Assembly: GCA_946616385.1 (NCBI GenBank)
Contig: CAMOIZ010000077.1
Span: forward strand, 1 to 5,334
Origin: an uncultured Bacteroidales bacterium
GTDB taxonomy: Bacteria > Bacteroidota > Bacteroidia > Bacteroidales > UBA932
DNA: 5,334 nt
Reading direction: 5' to 3'
Translations under genes and position numbers: made by a program
The notes under the pieces: generated by a model
Told to the model about the DNA's origin: nothing
Database searches by the model: none
What the model saw: only the letters and a program-made list of their open reading frames with translations
Shown: positions 1 to 5,334 of the stretch, piece by piece
Numbering within the stretch: position 1 is the first letter of the stretch
Layout: every line of letters starts with the position of its first letter

Positions 1-11
1 CTACTCCAAGA

Positions 12-2849
12 TCATTCAGTTCCTTGCACAGGAGTTTCAGCAGGTTCAGCTGCTTCGGTGTCGAGGGTTGGCTCTCCGATTCCTCGTTGCTCTGGGTGTC
101 GATCTTCACGTACCTCAGAAATCTTTCCAGGATCAATTCCATCTTTATCGTGTTTTAGTTTGTTCCTACGCGCCTCACGTTCCTTCTGCCTCTTATATTT
201 CTTGCTGTAACGCTCGATATACTTTTCGAGCTTCTTGGCATCTACTTCATCCTGCTTCAGACGCTTCCGCTCAAGACGCTCCTCACGAGCCTTCTGGCGC
301 TCAAGCTTTTTCTGCGCCTTCACCGCAGCCTTGGCCGCATCGACCGAATCGGCCGCAGCCCAGCGGGCCTCACGCGCCGCAAGACGTTCCTGATATGCCT
401 TCTCGCGAAGTTCCTTCTTGGAGACTATCTTCTTGGACACAGGAGAAACGGTACTGTCCGCTTCTTCCACTGAAAACGTTCCAGAATCGGACAGTACCGT
501 TTCAATAATAGTGGAATCGCCAGGAGCGACGGCACTACCAGGCTCAACAGTGTTTTCAGTGGCGGAAACCAAAGTACTGTCGCTGTCCGTTTCCGGAGCG
601 TTTTCAGCAGAGGAGGGCGTCTCTTCCCCGTCTCCGGAGGTCTCGGCACCGGAGTCGGCACTACCCGACTCATCAGCGTCCTTTGCGGCAGCCCGCTGAC
701 GCGCCTTCAGCCTCGAAGCCTCGATCGCCGCATACACCTTCTTCATGTACCCCGGGAAATAAATATCCGTCTGCTTGAAAACAGTCTTCGGATGCGCAGC
801 ATACTCCTCGCGCTGCGAAGTCCGCACAGCCAGGTCGGTAATGTCCTCCTTGCCCTGAGGCTTGAGATCCTCCTGCCAGTTGAATCCCTTCATGCGCTTG
901 TCCGACTCCGCCATCTGCGGCAGCGGATAAGCATCGTTCTTGGGAGAATCGAAATAGTGTATGGTCTGCAGCTCGCCATCCTGGAACCAGGCGGAAAGCA
1001 TCTTGCAGTCCACCTTGTTCACGGTCGCGTACTCCTCCTTCTCCTTCAGGAAAAACAGCGCATTTGCACCCCCCAGTGCATCGAAACGCCTCAGGGCCGC
1101 AGTGGTATCGAAGTAGGCCATCACCTCCGTCGCCCGGATCTGATCGAAGAGAACAGGGGTTTCCTGGGTGATGATGAACGCGTTCGACATCAGGCTCGCC
1201 CGGTCGATACCCGCCGAATTCACCAGCACCCCGATACTGTCGGCCGTATACTGGCGGTTGCCGTCGTTCCAGACTATGGGATTGACGTAGAAACGGGCGA
1301 TGCTGTCGAGTTCGTTGAAACGCATGGAATCGCAGGCCACCTGGATATCTTTCCGGAAGATCTTGACGTTCCCGACTCCCAGGGCGAATCCGACGCGCGA
1401 AGTGTCGGGAGGAGGGAGATTGGCCAGCGAATCGGCGATCGCGATCGAATCGGCGCGGGCCTTTGCAAGCGAATCGGCGAAAGCCATCTGCGCCAACGCC
1501 GCCGAATCCAGCTGCACCCGCAGAGAATCGGAATCAGGGAGATCGCCCGGCAGAGCGCTTGTGGCAGTGGAGTCCTCCGGAGCGGCGGGGGAATCGCCCG
1601 ACAGAGCGTTTTCAGCGGCGGAGGGCACCTTTCCCCCGCCTGCAGCACTTCCTGCGGGACCCACACTACCCGGGACCGCCGGCTTACGCCCGGCCAGCAG
1701 CGGATTACTGTCCGCATTCTCCTCCGCGGCCTTCCGCGCAGCCTCCTGCGCAGCAACCAGCGCCTTGCGCCGATACTCCGTCACAGGATCGCTGTGAATC
1801 TCGGTCAGACGCTCCTCCGACGCCTTGGTAACCTCTTCCGGAATATCGCACTTGCGGAGAGTATAGTAAATCAGCTTGTCCGCCCCGATGTAGATGGTGT
1901 CTATCTTCGTGCGCTGCACGGAATCCGCCCCCATCACCTTGTCTTCGGTGCGGAGCGCGACGGCCGCCTCCTTCCGCAGAGTCACCTGCTTGAGGGAATC
2001 CTCGTAGAAAAGTTCGTTTGCCAGCGCGAATGCGTTGCGGGTAGTGTCCTGAACCTGTACCTTGTTCAGCATCAGGATGTTGTTCGGCACGCGGTAGTAG
2101 TAGAGAGAGTCGCACCAGGCCTCCTGCTCCTTCGAGGTGGCGTGCACGAAACCGTTGAAGAAGAAGGTTTCCTCCAGGCGCTCGTACCAGCCGCGGTCGG
2201 CCGACAGCATGTTATCGTCTTTCCAGAAATCTATCTTCTCGGGGAACACCGCCCTGCTCGGGCCCGACTCATAGTCGATGCGGTTGCTCTTGATGAAGAT
2301 GGAGTCGGTATACATGTTCACGTTGCCCTTGAACTGGAAGAAACTCTTCTTGGCATCGTATGAACCCTCGACGCTCTCGATTATCTGTCCGTCCTTGTCC
2401 TTCATGGCCCCGCCCCTGGTGAAAAAGGCCAGCGAGTCCTTGGTGTTGTAATCGAGGTAGTGGGTACGGAGGGTGTTGTGGTCTTTGTCTTCGAGTTGCA
2501 CCAGCGTTCCTCTCGCCTGGATCAGATCTTCGTCGATCAGATAATCCATCTTGTCGGAGGTGAGGATGGTCCCCTCCTGCACCACCCGCACGTTGCCCCA
2601 GGCGTTGATGACCTTGGAATCCACGTTCCACAGGGCCGTATCGCAGATGAAGTAGGTGTTGTTGTGGAAGAAGGTGGCGCTGATGGTCTTGCGGTAATTG
2701 GTGCCGTGCTTCTCGATAAGCTCGAGACTCTTGGCCTTGATCAGGCGCACCAGACTGTCCCTCTGCTCAGATCTGTTCTGGGCAGACAGGCCGGTGAAAA
2801 CCAGCAGCGCAAGCAGGGCGGATATTATTTTCTTACCTTGGCCTTCCAT
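12..2849 (-). CDS. OstA/LptA-like periplasmic protein, long form with two low-complexity linkers and a basic coiled tail
   Basis: Probable LPS-transport-type periplasmic protein of the Bacteroidota OstA-like family, 945 residues. I chose the ATG at 2849 because it starts a clean signal peptide (MEGQGKKIISALLALLVFTG, cleavage near LSA/QN); an ATG 21 bases upstream would add a charged leader. Residues about 20-330 show OstA-type beta-repeats: aromatic/Asp strands alternating with Gly-Asn-Val turns (WGNVRVV, KGNVNMY) and recurring AD/CDS motifs. A second structured block spans about 486-715 and contains RMKGFNWQEDLKP near 652-664, a signature I recall from Bacteroidales OstA-like proteins. Between them is a 140-residue Ala/Pro/Ser/Asp linker with ADSLA-type repeats. 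A second linker (about 720-800) leads to a strongly basic Lys/Arg/Glu coiled coil (about 800-902) and an acidic tail. Family members I recall are about 500-650 residues, so linkers and tail look like additions. The start overlaps the SurA gene by 25 bases. LPS transport is inferred from family and context. Confidence 0.85.
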   Translation of the reverse strand: MEGQGKKIISALLALLVFTGLSAQNRSEQRDSLVRLIKAKSLELIEKHGTNYRKTISATFFHNNTYFICDTALWNVDSKVINAWGNVRVVQEGTILTSDKMDYLIDEDLIQARGTLVQLEDKDHNTLRTHYLDYNTKDSLAFFTRGGAMKDKDGQIIESVEGSYDAKKSFFQFKGNVNMYTDSIFIKSNRIDYESGPSRAVFPEKIDFWKDDNMLSADRGWYERLEETFFFNGFVHATSKEQEAWCDSLYYYRVPNNILMLNKVQVQDTTRNAFALANELFYEDSLKQVTLRKEAAVALRTEDKVMGADSVQRTKIDTIYIGADKLIYYTLRKCDIPEEVTKASEERLTEIHSDPVTEYRRKALVAAQEAARKAAEENADSNPLLAGRKPAVPGSVGPAGSAAGGGKVPSAAENALSGDSPAAPEDSTATSALPGDLPDSDSLRVQLDSAALAQMAFADSLAKARADSIAIADSLANLPPPDTSRVGFALGVGNVKIFRKDIQVACDSMRFNELDSIARFYVNPIVWNDGNRQYTADSIGVLVNSAGIDRASLMSNAFIITQETPVLFDQIRATEVMAYFDTTAALRRFDALGGANALFFLKEKEEYATVNKVDCKMLSAWFQDGELQTIHYFDSPKNDAYPLPQMAESDKRMKGFNWQEDLKPQGKEDITDLAVRTSQREEYAAHPKTVFKQTDIYFPGYMKKVYAAIEASRLKARQRAAAKDADESGSADSGAETSGDGEETPSSAENAPETDSDSTLVSATENTVEPGSAVAPGDSTIIETVLSDSGTFSVEEADSTVSPVSKKIVSKKELREKAYQERLAAREARWAAADSVDAAKAAVKAQKKLERQKAREERLERKRLKQDEVDAKKLEKYIERYSKKYKRQKEREARRNKLKHDKDGIDPGKISEVREDRHPEQRGIGEPTLDTEAAEPAETPVQGTE
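445..503. repeat. Perfect 16-bp inverted repeat within the OstA-like gene
   Basis: Left arm 445-460 (GAAACGGTACTGTCCG) and right arm 488-503 (CGGACAGTACCGTTTC) are exact reverse complements. After one mismatch (461/487), four more pairs form (462-465 with 483-486), giving 20 of 21 pairs around a 17-base loop. In the mRNA this would be a strong hairpin near the 3' end of the coding region. Both arms sit in codon register: base 503 starts a codon of the minus-strand gene, and base 445 starts a codon of an open plus-strand frame, so each outer end reads ETVLS inward. Confidence 0.9.
463..494 (+). repeat. Inverted copy of the SAEN-type linker module
   Basis: Read on the plus strand, this 32-base stretch matches the minus strand of 583-614 at 26 of 32 positions by my hand alignment, including TGAAAACG and CGGACAG. 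It also shares CCACTGAAAAC (467-477) with the minus strand of 552-562. In the plus direction it would encode SSTENVPESDS, close to SSAENAPETDS encoded by the minus-strand copy. As the gene is actually read, it encodes SGTFSVEEADS. Confidence 0.75.
596..667 (-). repeat. Linker module copy B in the C-terminal linker
   Basis: On the plus strand this begins GAGCGTTTTCAGC and ends CACTACCCG, like copy A at 1604-1672; the two end landmarks are 63 bases apart here and 60 in copy A, an in-frame difference. On the coding strand it yields ETPSSAENAPETDS. The neighbouring stretch 531-569 holds a weaker third copy encoding LVSATENTVEPGS. Confidence 0.7.
1541..1611 (-). repeat. Short direct repeat encoding ALxGD units
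   Basis: The 20-base segments 1541-1560 and 1592-1611 match at 17 positions, sharing ATCGCCCG and CAGAGCG. They encode SALPGDL and NALSGDS on the minus strand. A looser version at 515-535 gives AVAPGDS in the second linker. Confidence 0.65.
1604..1672 (-). repeat. Linker module copy A in the central linker
   Basis: Shares the exact 13 bases GAGCGTTTTCAGC with 596-608 and the closing CACTACCCG with 659-667, with patchy similarity between. On the coding strand it yields KVPSAAENALSGDS. It lies about 1 kb from copy B, in the other low-complexity linker of the same gene. Confidence 0.7.
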
Positions 2850-4189
2850 CCTTCGCGGCTGAAGTCGCAATCTCCGAAAATGGGATCGATGATTATGTAG
2901 GTTTCGGCGATCTTCGTATCGATGAACTTGTCGATCGCCTCGGTCTGCTTGATATTCTGGACGCCGGCAAGCAGCTCGGTGTAGTCGTTTTCGAACGTCG
3001 CCGTGTGCGAAGGCACGATCTTGTCGAGACGCACGATCTTGTAGACGAGGTTGCCGTCGCGGCCTTCATTGTCGCGCGATGCGATGGGGGCCGAAATCTC
3101 TCCCGGCTTGAGGTCCTTCACCGCGGCATAGTCTTCGGGCTTGATCTGGTCGATCTCGAAGTATGCGCTGCCGGTATTGGGATCCGCCATCTGCCCGCCG
3201 TTGGTGCGTGTGGCAGGATCCTCGGAACGGTAGAATGCAATCATCTCGAACTCGGCCTCACCACTCTCTATCACGGTTTTCAGGGAATCGAGGGTCTTGA
3301 AGGCCTTGGTCTGGTCTTCCTCGGTGTACTGCGGCTTGAGGAGGATGTGGCGGGCGTTGAACATGTCCCCTTTCTTCTCTATCACCTGGATGATGTGGAA
3401 GCCGTCGGGAGTCTCGACTATCTGGGAAATGTTGCCCGGCTTGAGCGACATGGCGGCATCGGAGAAGGCCGGCCAGAAGATGTCGCGGGAAGCCATGCCC
3501 AGCTCGCCGCCCTTGCGGGAACTGCCGGGATCCTCGGAATACAGGCGGGCAAGAGTCGTGAACTTCTCTCCGTTCATGATGCGTTCACGCAGCGCCAGCA
3601 GCCTCTCCTTGCACTCCATTTTGGCCCTCTGCCTGTCGGGATAGATGCAGATCTGGCTCATCTTGTACTTCGTAGGCACTACCGGGAGCTGGTCCACGTC
3701 GGCAGTATCCAGATAATGCTTCACATCGTAGGGAGTGATCTCGGGGATATTCTTGGCGATTTCCTGCTGTTCCTGCTGGATCAGGCTCGTTTCCTGCAGC
3801 TGCTCTTTCCAGTCTTTGCGGAGCTGGTAGAGACTCTTGCCGAAGTACGCCTCCGCCTGCTCGTCGCCGCCGAGAGCCGTGCGCACCTGCGCCATCTGCT
3901 CGTTCAGGCGGGCCTCAACCATTTCCGCGTTCACGGTAAGGGAGTCGAGACGTGCCTGCATGAGGAAGAGCTTGCTCTGCATCATGTTCTCCAACAGCGT
4001 GCAGCGGGTGGAACGGTCGGATGCCTGCCCCTGGGCGCGCATCATCTTGATTTCGTTCTCGAGGTCGGATACCGTGATGAGTTCGTTACCCACTACGGCC
4101 ACGCTCTTGTCGATGGTCTTGTACTTCTGGGCGGCCGCCGGAATGACGGCGAAAGCTGCCAGGATGGCTATTGTGTGCTTAATCTTCAT
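2825..4189 (-). CDS. surA: SurA-type periplasmic chaperone / peptidyl-prolyl isomerase with two parvulin domains
   Basis: Periplasmic chaperone for unfolded outer-membrane proteins, 454 residues, close to E. coli SurA length (428). The ATG at 4189 is preferred because it starts a signal peptide (MKIKHTIAILAAFAVIPAAA, cleavage before QKYK); an in-frame ATG 36 bases upstream would add an Arg-rich leader. Residues about 20-165 form the SurA N-terminal chaperone region, beginning DKSVAVVGNELITVSDLENE. Parvulin 1 (about 173-274) has YSEDPGSSRKGGELG and ends GFHIIQV, but carries Gln (MSQICIYP, residue 179) where parvulins have the first active-site His. Parvulin 2 (about 277-390) starts with intact RHILLK (His281), but ends VYKIVRL without the second His. 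A C-terminal helix and strand (about 395-440) match the part that completes the SurA chaperone core. The gene overlaps the upstream lipoprotein gene by 11 bases and the OstA-like gene by 25. Family assignment is firm; how much isomerase activity remains is uncertain. Confidence 0.92.
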   Translation of the reverse strand: MKIKHTIAILAAFAVIPAAAQKYKTIDKSVAVVGNELITVSDLENEIKMMRAQGQASDRSTRCTLLENMMQSKLFLMQARLDSLTVNAEMVEARLNEQMAQVRTALGGDEQAEAYFGKSLYQLRKDWKEQLQETSLIQQEQQEIAKNIPEITPYDVKHYLDTADVDQLPVVPTKYKMSQICIYPDRQRAKMECKERLLALRERIMNGEKFTTLARLYSEDPGSSRKGGELGMASRDIFWPAFSDAAMSLKPGNISQIVETPDGFHIIQVIEKKGDMFNARHILLKPQYTEEDQTKAFKTLDSLKTVIESGEAEFEMIAFYRSEDPATRTNGGQMADPNTGSAYFEIDQIKPEDYAAVKDLKPGEISAPIASRDNEGRDGNLVYKIVRLDKIVPSHTATFENDYTELLAGVQNIKQTEAIDKFIDTKIAETYIIIDPIFGDCDFSREGWKAKVRK

Positions 4190-5042
4190 TCTCGTAGATG
4201 ATAAAATCTTTCTTGTCCTGCGCATTCTTAAGCAAGTCTTGTTCCAAATTGTCGAGAATCGTGCGTTTTCTCTCGCTCAGGATGTTGTCGCGGATGGTGT
4301 TCCGGCAATATTCCAGGGGGGCCTGCCCCTTGTACTGGATGGCGAACACGTAGGCGGCGCGCGTCTCACCGCGGTCGTCGTAGTCGAAAATTATGTACTT
4401 GTCCTTGAGCTTGCCGAGCATGGTGCTGTAGTCGGTGCCGAACTCGCGTGCGAGAACTGCGGCGTCCATCCAGGTATCGGAACTGTCGAAGAAACGCGGA
4501 GCCGACACATAGGCCAGGCTGTCGAGGTCCTTGAGGTCCTGCCCGCCTTCGGAAGGGAGTTTTTCCAAAATCTCATCGTAGTTCGGAGAATCCGACATGA
4601 TGTCGACGAAACGAACCTTCAGGATGGGCCTGGGGAGCTCCAGGGCGGCAGCATGGGCCTTATAATACTCTTCGAGCTGCGCCTCGGTGATCAGGGTGTC
4701 GAGGCGGTCGCCAATGTAGCGCTGCTCGTAGCGGTAACGCAACAGCGAGCGGCGGTATGCCTCAAGTTCTTTGTCGACGTTCTTCTCTTCTTTGCTCAGA
4801 CGGTCTTCCGCGGTCTTCTGGAAGAGATGCCCGGTTGCCCAGGAATTGATGTACTGCCGGGCTATCGCGGCGGAGTCCTCGGGAGAAGACCCTCCGGGGA
4901 TGTATTTGTCGAGTTCCGAACGGTACAGGCGCTCACTCCCCACCCTCGCGACGACCTGGTCGTCGTGTACGATGGAACTGATGACGTTGCATGCGCTGAG
5001 GGCGATGCAGGCGAGCGTAAGGAACAGGCAACTTCTTGTCAT
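4179..5042 (-). CDS. SurA/PrsA-like lipoprotein chaperone with degenerate parvulin region
   Basis: Membrane-anchored periplasmic folding factor, 287 residues. The N-terminus is a lipoprotein signal with lipobox LSAC and lipidated Cys18. Residues about 28-130 look like a SurA/PrsA N-terminal chaperone domain: QVVARVGSERLYRSELDKY, then PEDSAAIARQYINSWATGHL and a long charged helix reaching EAQLEEYYKAH. This strongly resembles the short PPIase-annotated lipoproteins I recall beside surA in Bacteroides. The following region (about 135-240) occupies the parvulin position but lacks the RHIL and GGELG motifs, so isomerase activity is doubtful. The C-terminal GQAPLEYCRNTIRDNI and helix resemble the post-parvulin helix of SurA. 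No acidic surface-export signal follows Cys18 (next residues NVISS), so I infer it faces the periplasm. It is the first gene after the terminator and the likely head of the operon; its TAA overlaps the start of surA by 11 bases. Confidence 0.82.
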   Translation of the reverse strand: MTRSCLFLTLACIALSACNVISSIVHDDQVVARVGSERLYRSELDKYIPGGSSPEDSAAIARQYINSWATGHLFQKTAEDRLSKEEKNVDKELEAYRRSLLRYRYEQRYIGDRLDTLITEAQLEEYYKAHAAALELPRPILKVRFVDIMSDSPNYDEILEKLPSEGGQDLKDLDSLAYVSAPRFFDSSDTWMDAAVLAREFGTDYSTMLGKLKDKYIIFDYDDRGETRAAYVFAIQYKGQAPLEYCRNTIRDNILSERKRTILDNLEQDLLKNAQDKKDFIIYENED

Positions 5043-5048
5043 AGTTTA

Positions 5049-5056
5049 CAAAGATA
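5049..5056 (-). promoter_or_regulatory. Bacteroidota-type -7 promoter element (TAnnTTTG) before the operon
   Basis: TATCTTTG on the minus strand matches the TAnnTTTG -7 consensus of the Bacteroidota primary sigma factor exactly. It lies in an AT-rich stretch between the terminator and the lipoprotein start. I see no good TTTG -33 element at the usual 19-21 base spacing. The element ends only 6 bases before the ATG at 5042, so a transcript from it would have almost no 5' leader. The match is short and could be chance. Confidence 0.4.
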
Positions 5057-5080
5057 ATAAATAATTTGTTGGCTATGATG

Positions 5081-5108
5081 AAAAAAGCGCCGGATCGCTC
5101 CGACGCTT
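5081..5108 (-). terminator. Rho-independent terminator after the H1-like tail gene
   Basis: On the minus strand an 8-base stem GCGTCGGA pairs with TCCGGCGC (one G-U pair) around a GCGA tetraloop of the stable GNRA class, then runs directly into six T residues. Two flanking A-T pairs can extend the stem to 10. It begins 20 bases after the TAA at 5129. There is no T-run on the other side, so it should act in one direction only, ending the upstream transcript before the three-gene operon. Confidence 0.8.
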
Positions 5109-5128
5109 CCTGTGCTTTCAAGCCGGGA

Positions 5129-5332
5129 TTATTCAGCCTTGGGCTCTGCCTTCTTGGCTGCAGGCTTCTTGGCTGCGGGCTTCTTTGCAGGAGCCTTCTT
5201 CTCCTCTGCAGGAGCGGCTTCTTCCTTGGGAGCGGCGGCTTTCTTGGCGGGAGCCTTCTTTGCTGCAGGCTTCTTCTCTGCCTTGGGTTCTTCAGCCTTG
5301 TTGCCCTTTGCCACGGCTTCGCTCAGCTTTGT
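5129..5332 (-). CDS. Partial protein with histone H1-like Lys/Ala/Pro tail, possibly an HU-family DNA-binding protein
   Basis: 3' end only: 67 residues and a TAA are visible and the frame stays open to the window edge. A GTG at 5314 lies inside the open frame and is probably not the start. The first residues (TKLSEAVAKG) resemble the final helix of HU proteins, which in E. coli reads roughly GKALKDAVN. After that the chain is almost only Lys, Ala, Pro and Glu, with PAAKK/APAKK repeats, like the tails of eukaryotic H1 and actinobacterial HupB. Such tails bind DNA or RNA nonspecifically. HU identity is inferred from about seven residues; an extended ribosomal protein or an Hc1-like histone H1 homologue is also possible. 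A strong terminator 20 bases after the stop separates it from the operon below. Confidence 0.6.
   Translation of the reverse strand, partial: TKLSEAVAKGNKAEEPKAEKKPAAKKAPAKKAAAPKEEAAPAEEKKAPAKKPAAKKPAAKKAEPKAE
5150..5194 (-). repeat. Tandem 15-base repeat encoding PAAKK-type units
   Basis: Three adjacent 15-base units (5150-5164, 5165-5179, 5180-5194) read CTTCTTGGCTGCAGG on the plus strand with small changes. On the coding strand they give APAKK, PAAKK and PAAKK. The first two units differ at one base and the third is more diverged. Slippage at such repeats commonly changes tail length in Lys/Ala-rich proteins, so length may vary between strains. Confidence 0.8.
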
Positions 5333-5334
5333 GT

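Noticed and set aside
1..15. ATG overlapping the TGA stop of the OstA-like gene (ATGA), and a GGAG at 4-7 on the minus strand.
   Set aside because: The ATG frame meets TAG after four codons, so it is not a gene start. The GGAG could be a ribosome site for a next gene (mutL would be my guess) but no start codon is visible in the window.
418..699. Plus-strand open frame of 93 codons with a Ser/Glu/Pro-rich product.
   Set aside because: Not called as a gene: no export signal, no domain, and it is explained by the bidirectional repeat modules. It is used only as evidence of frame openness in both directions.
1431..1447. GCGATCGC palindrome and repeated GAATCGGC words.
   Set aside because: They follow from repeated Ala-Asp-Ser codons in the ADSLA-type segment and are too short to argue for a separate site.
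792..2363. Long plus-strand open frame of 523 codons antisense to the OstA-like gene.
   Set aside because: It mirrors codon bias of the real gene. The product is Leu/Arg/His/Val-rich with no recognisable domain, signal or start context, and the minus-strand protein has clear family motifs.
3005..4201. Plus-strand open frame of 398 codons antisense to surA.
   Set aside because: Shadow of surA with a composition typical of antisense frames; the minus strand encodes unmistakable SurA motifs.
4190..4225. Earlier in-frame ATG for surA, giving 12 extra residues.
   Set aside because: It would put an Arg-rich stretch before an otherwise ideal signal peptide and deepen the overlap with the upstream gene to 47 bases.
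3837..5057. Plus-strand open frame of 406 codons spanning parts of surA and the lipoprotein gene.
   Set aside because: It runs antisense to two well-supported genes and shows no family signature.
5058..5072. Possible plus-strand promoter word near TAATTTG.
   Set aside because: Spacing does not fit TAnnTTTG and there is no plus-strand gene for it to serve.

Overview
The window looks like chromosomal DNA from a Bacteroidota bacterium, most likely a fairly GC-rich member of the Bacteroidales. An Alistipes/Rikenellaceae-like genome would fit, but that placement is tentative. It rests on three things: a Bacteroidales-type OstA-like protein next to two SurA-like proteins, a TAnnTTTG-type promoter element, and weak or absent Shine-Dalgarno sites. 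All genes lie on the minus strand and coding density is nearly complete.

Reading in the direction of transcription (high to low coordinates), the window opens with the 3' end of a gene whose protein finishes in a Lys/Ala/Pro-rich tail like eukaryotic histone H1 (5129-5332, cut by the window edge). The few residues before the tail resemble the last helix of HU-family DNA-binding proteins. A clear rho-independent terminator follows (5081-5108). About 25 bases on is a TAnnTTTG promoter element, only 6 bases before the next start codon.

Three genes then form a tight operon with overlapping ends: a SurA/PrsA-like lipoprotein (4179-5042), a two-parvulin SurA-type periplasmic chaperone (2825-4189), and an unusually long OstA/LptA-like protein (12-2849). 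The overlaps are 11 and 25 bases, which suggests translational coupling. Together they look like an outer-membrane biogenesis unit: chaperones for outer-membrane proteins plus an LPS-transport-like beta-jellyroll protein. E. coli has a comparable linkage, with lptD next to surA. From memory of other Bacteroidales, mutL often comes next, but it would start beyond the left edge.

The most unusual signal is inside the OstA-like gene. Its two Ser/Asp/Glu/Ala/Pro-rich linkers, about 1 kb apart, are built from the same short degenerate DNA modules. One copy near 445-503 sits in the opposite orientation, inside a 16-bp perfect palindrome (20 of 21 pairs when extended). The palindrome arms are in codon register on both strands, so the module encodes related peptides either way round and could be inverted without breaking the frame. 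This resembles an in-frame, orientation-tolerant, protein-embedded repeat family. The rest of the window looks like conserved housekeeping DNA. I saw no RNA genes, CRISPR arrays, insertion sequences or phage genes.
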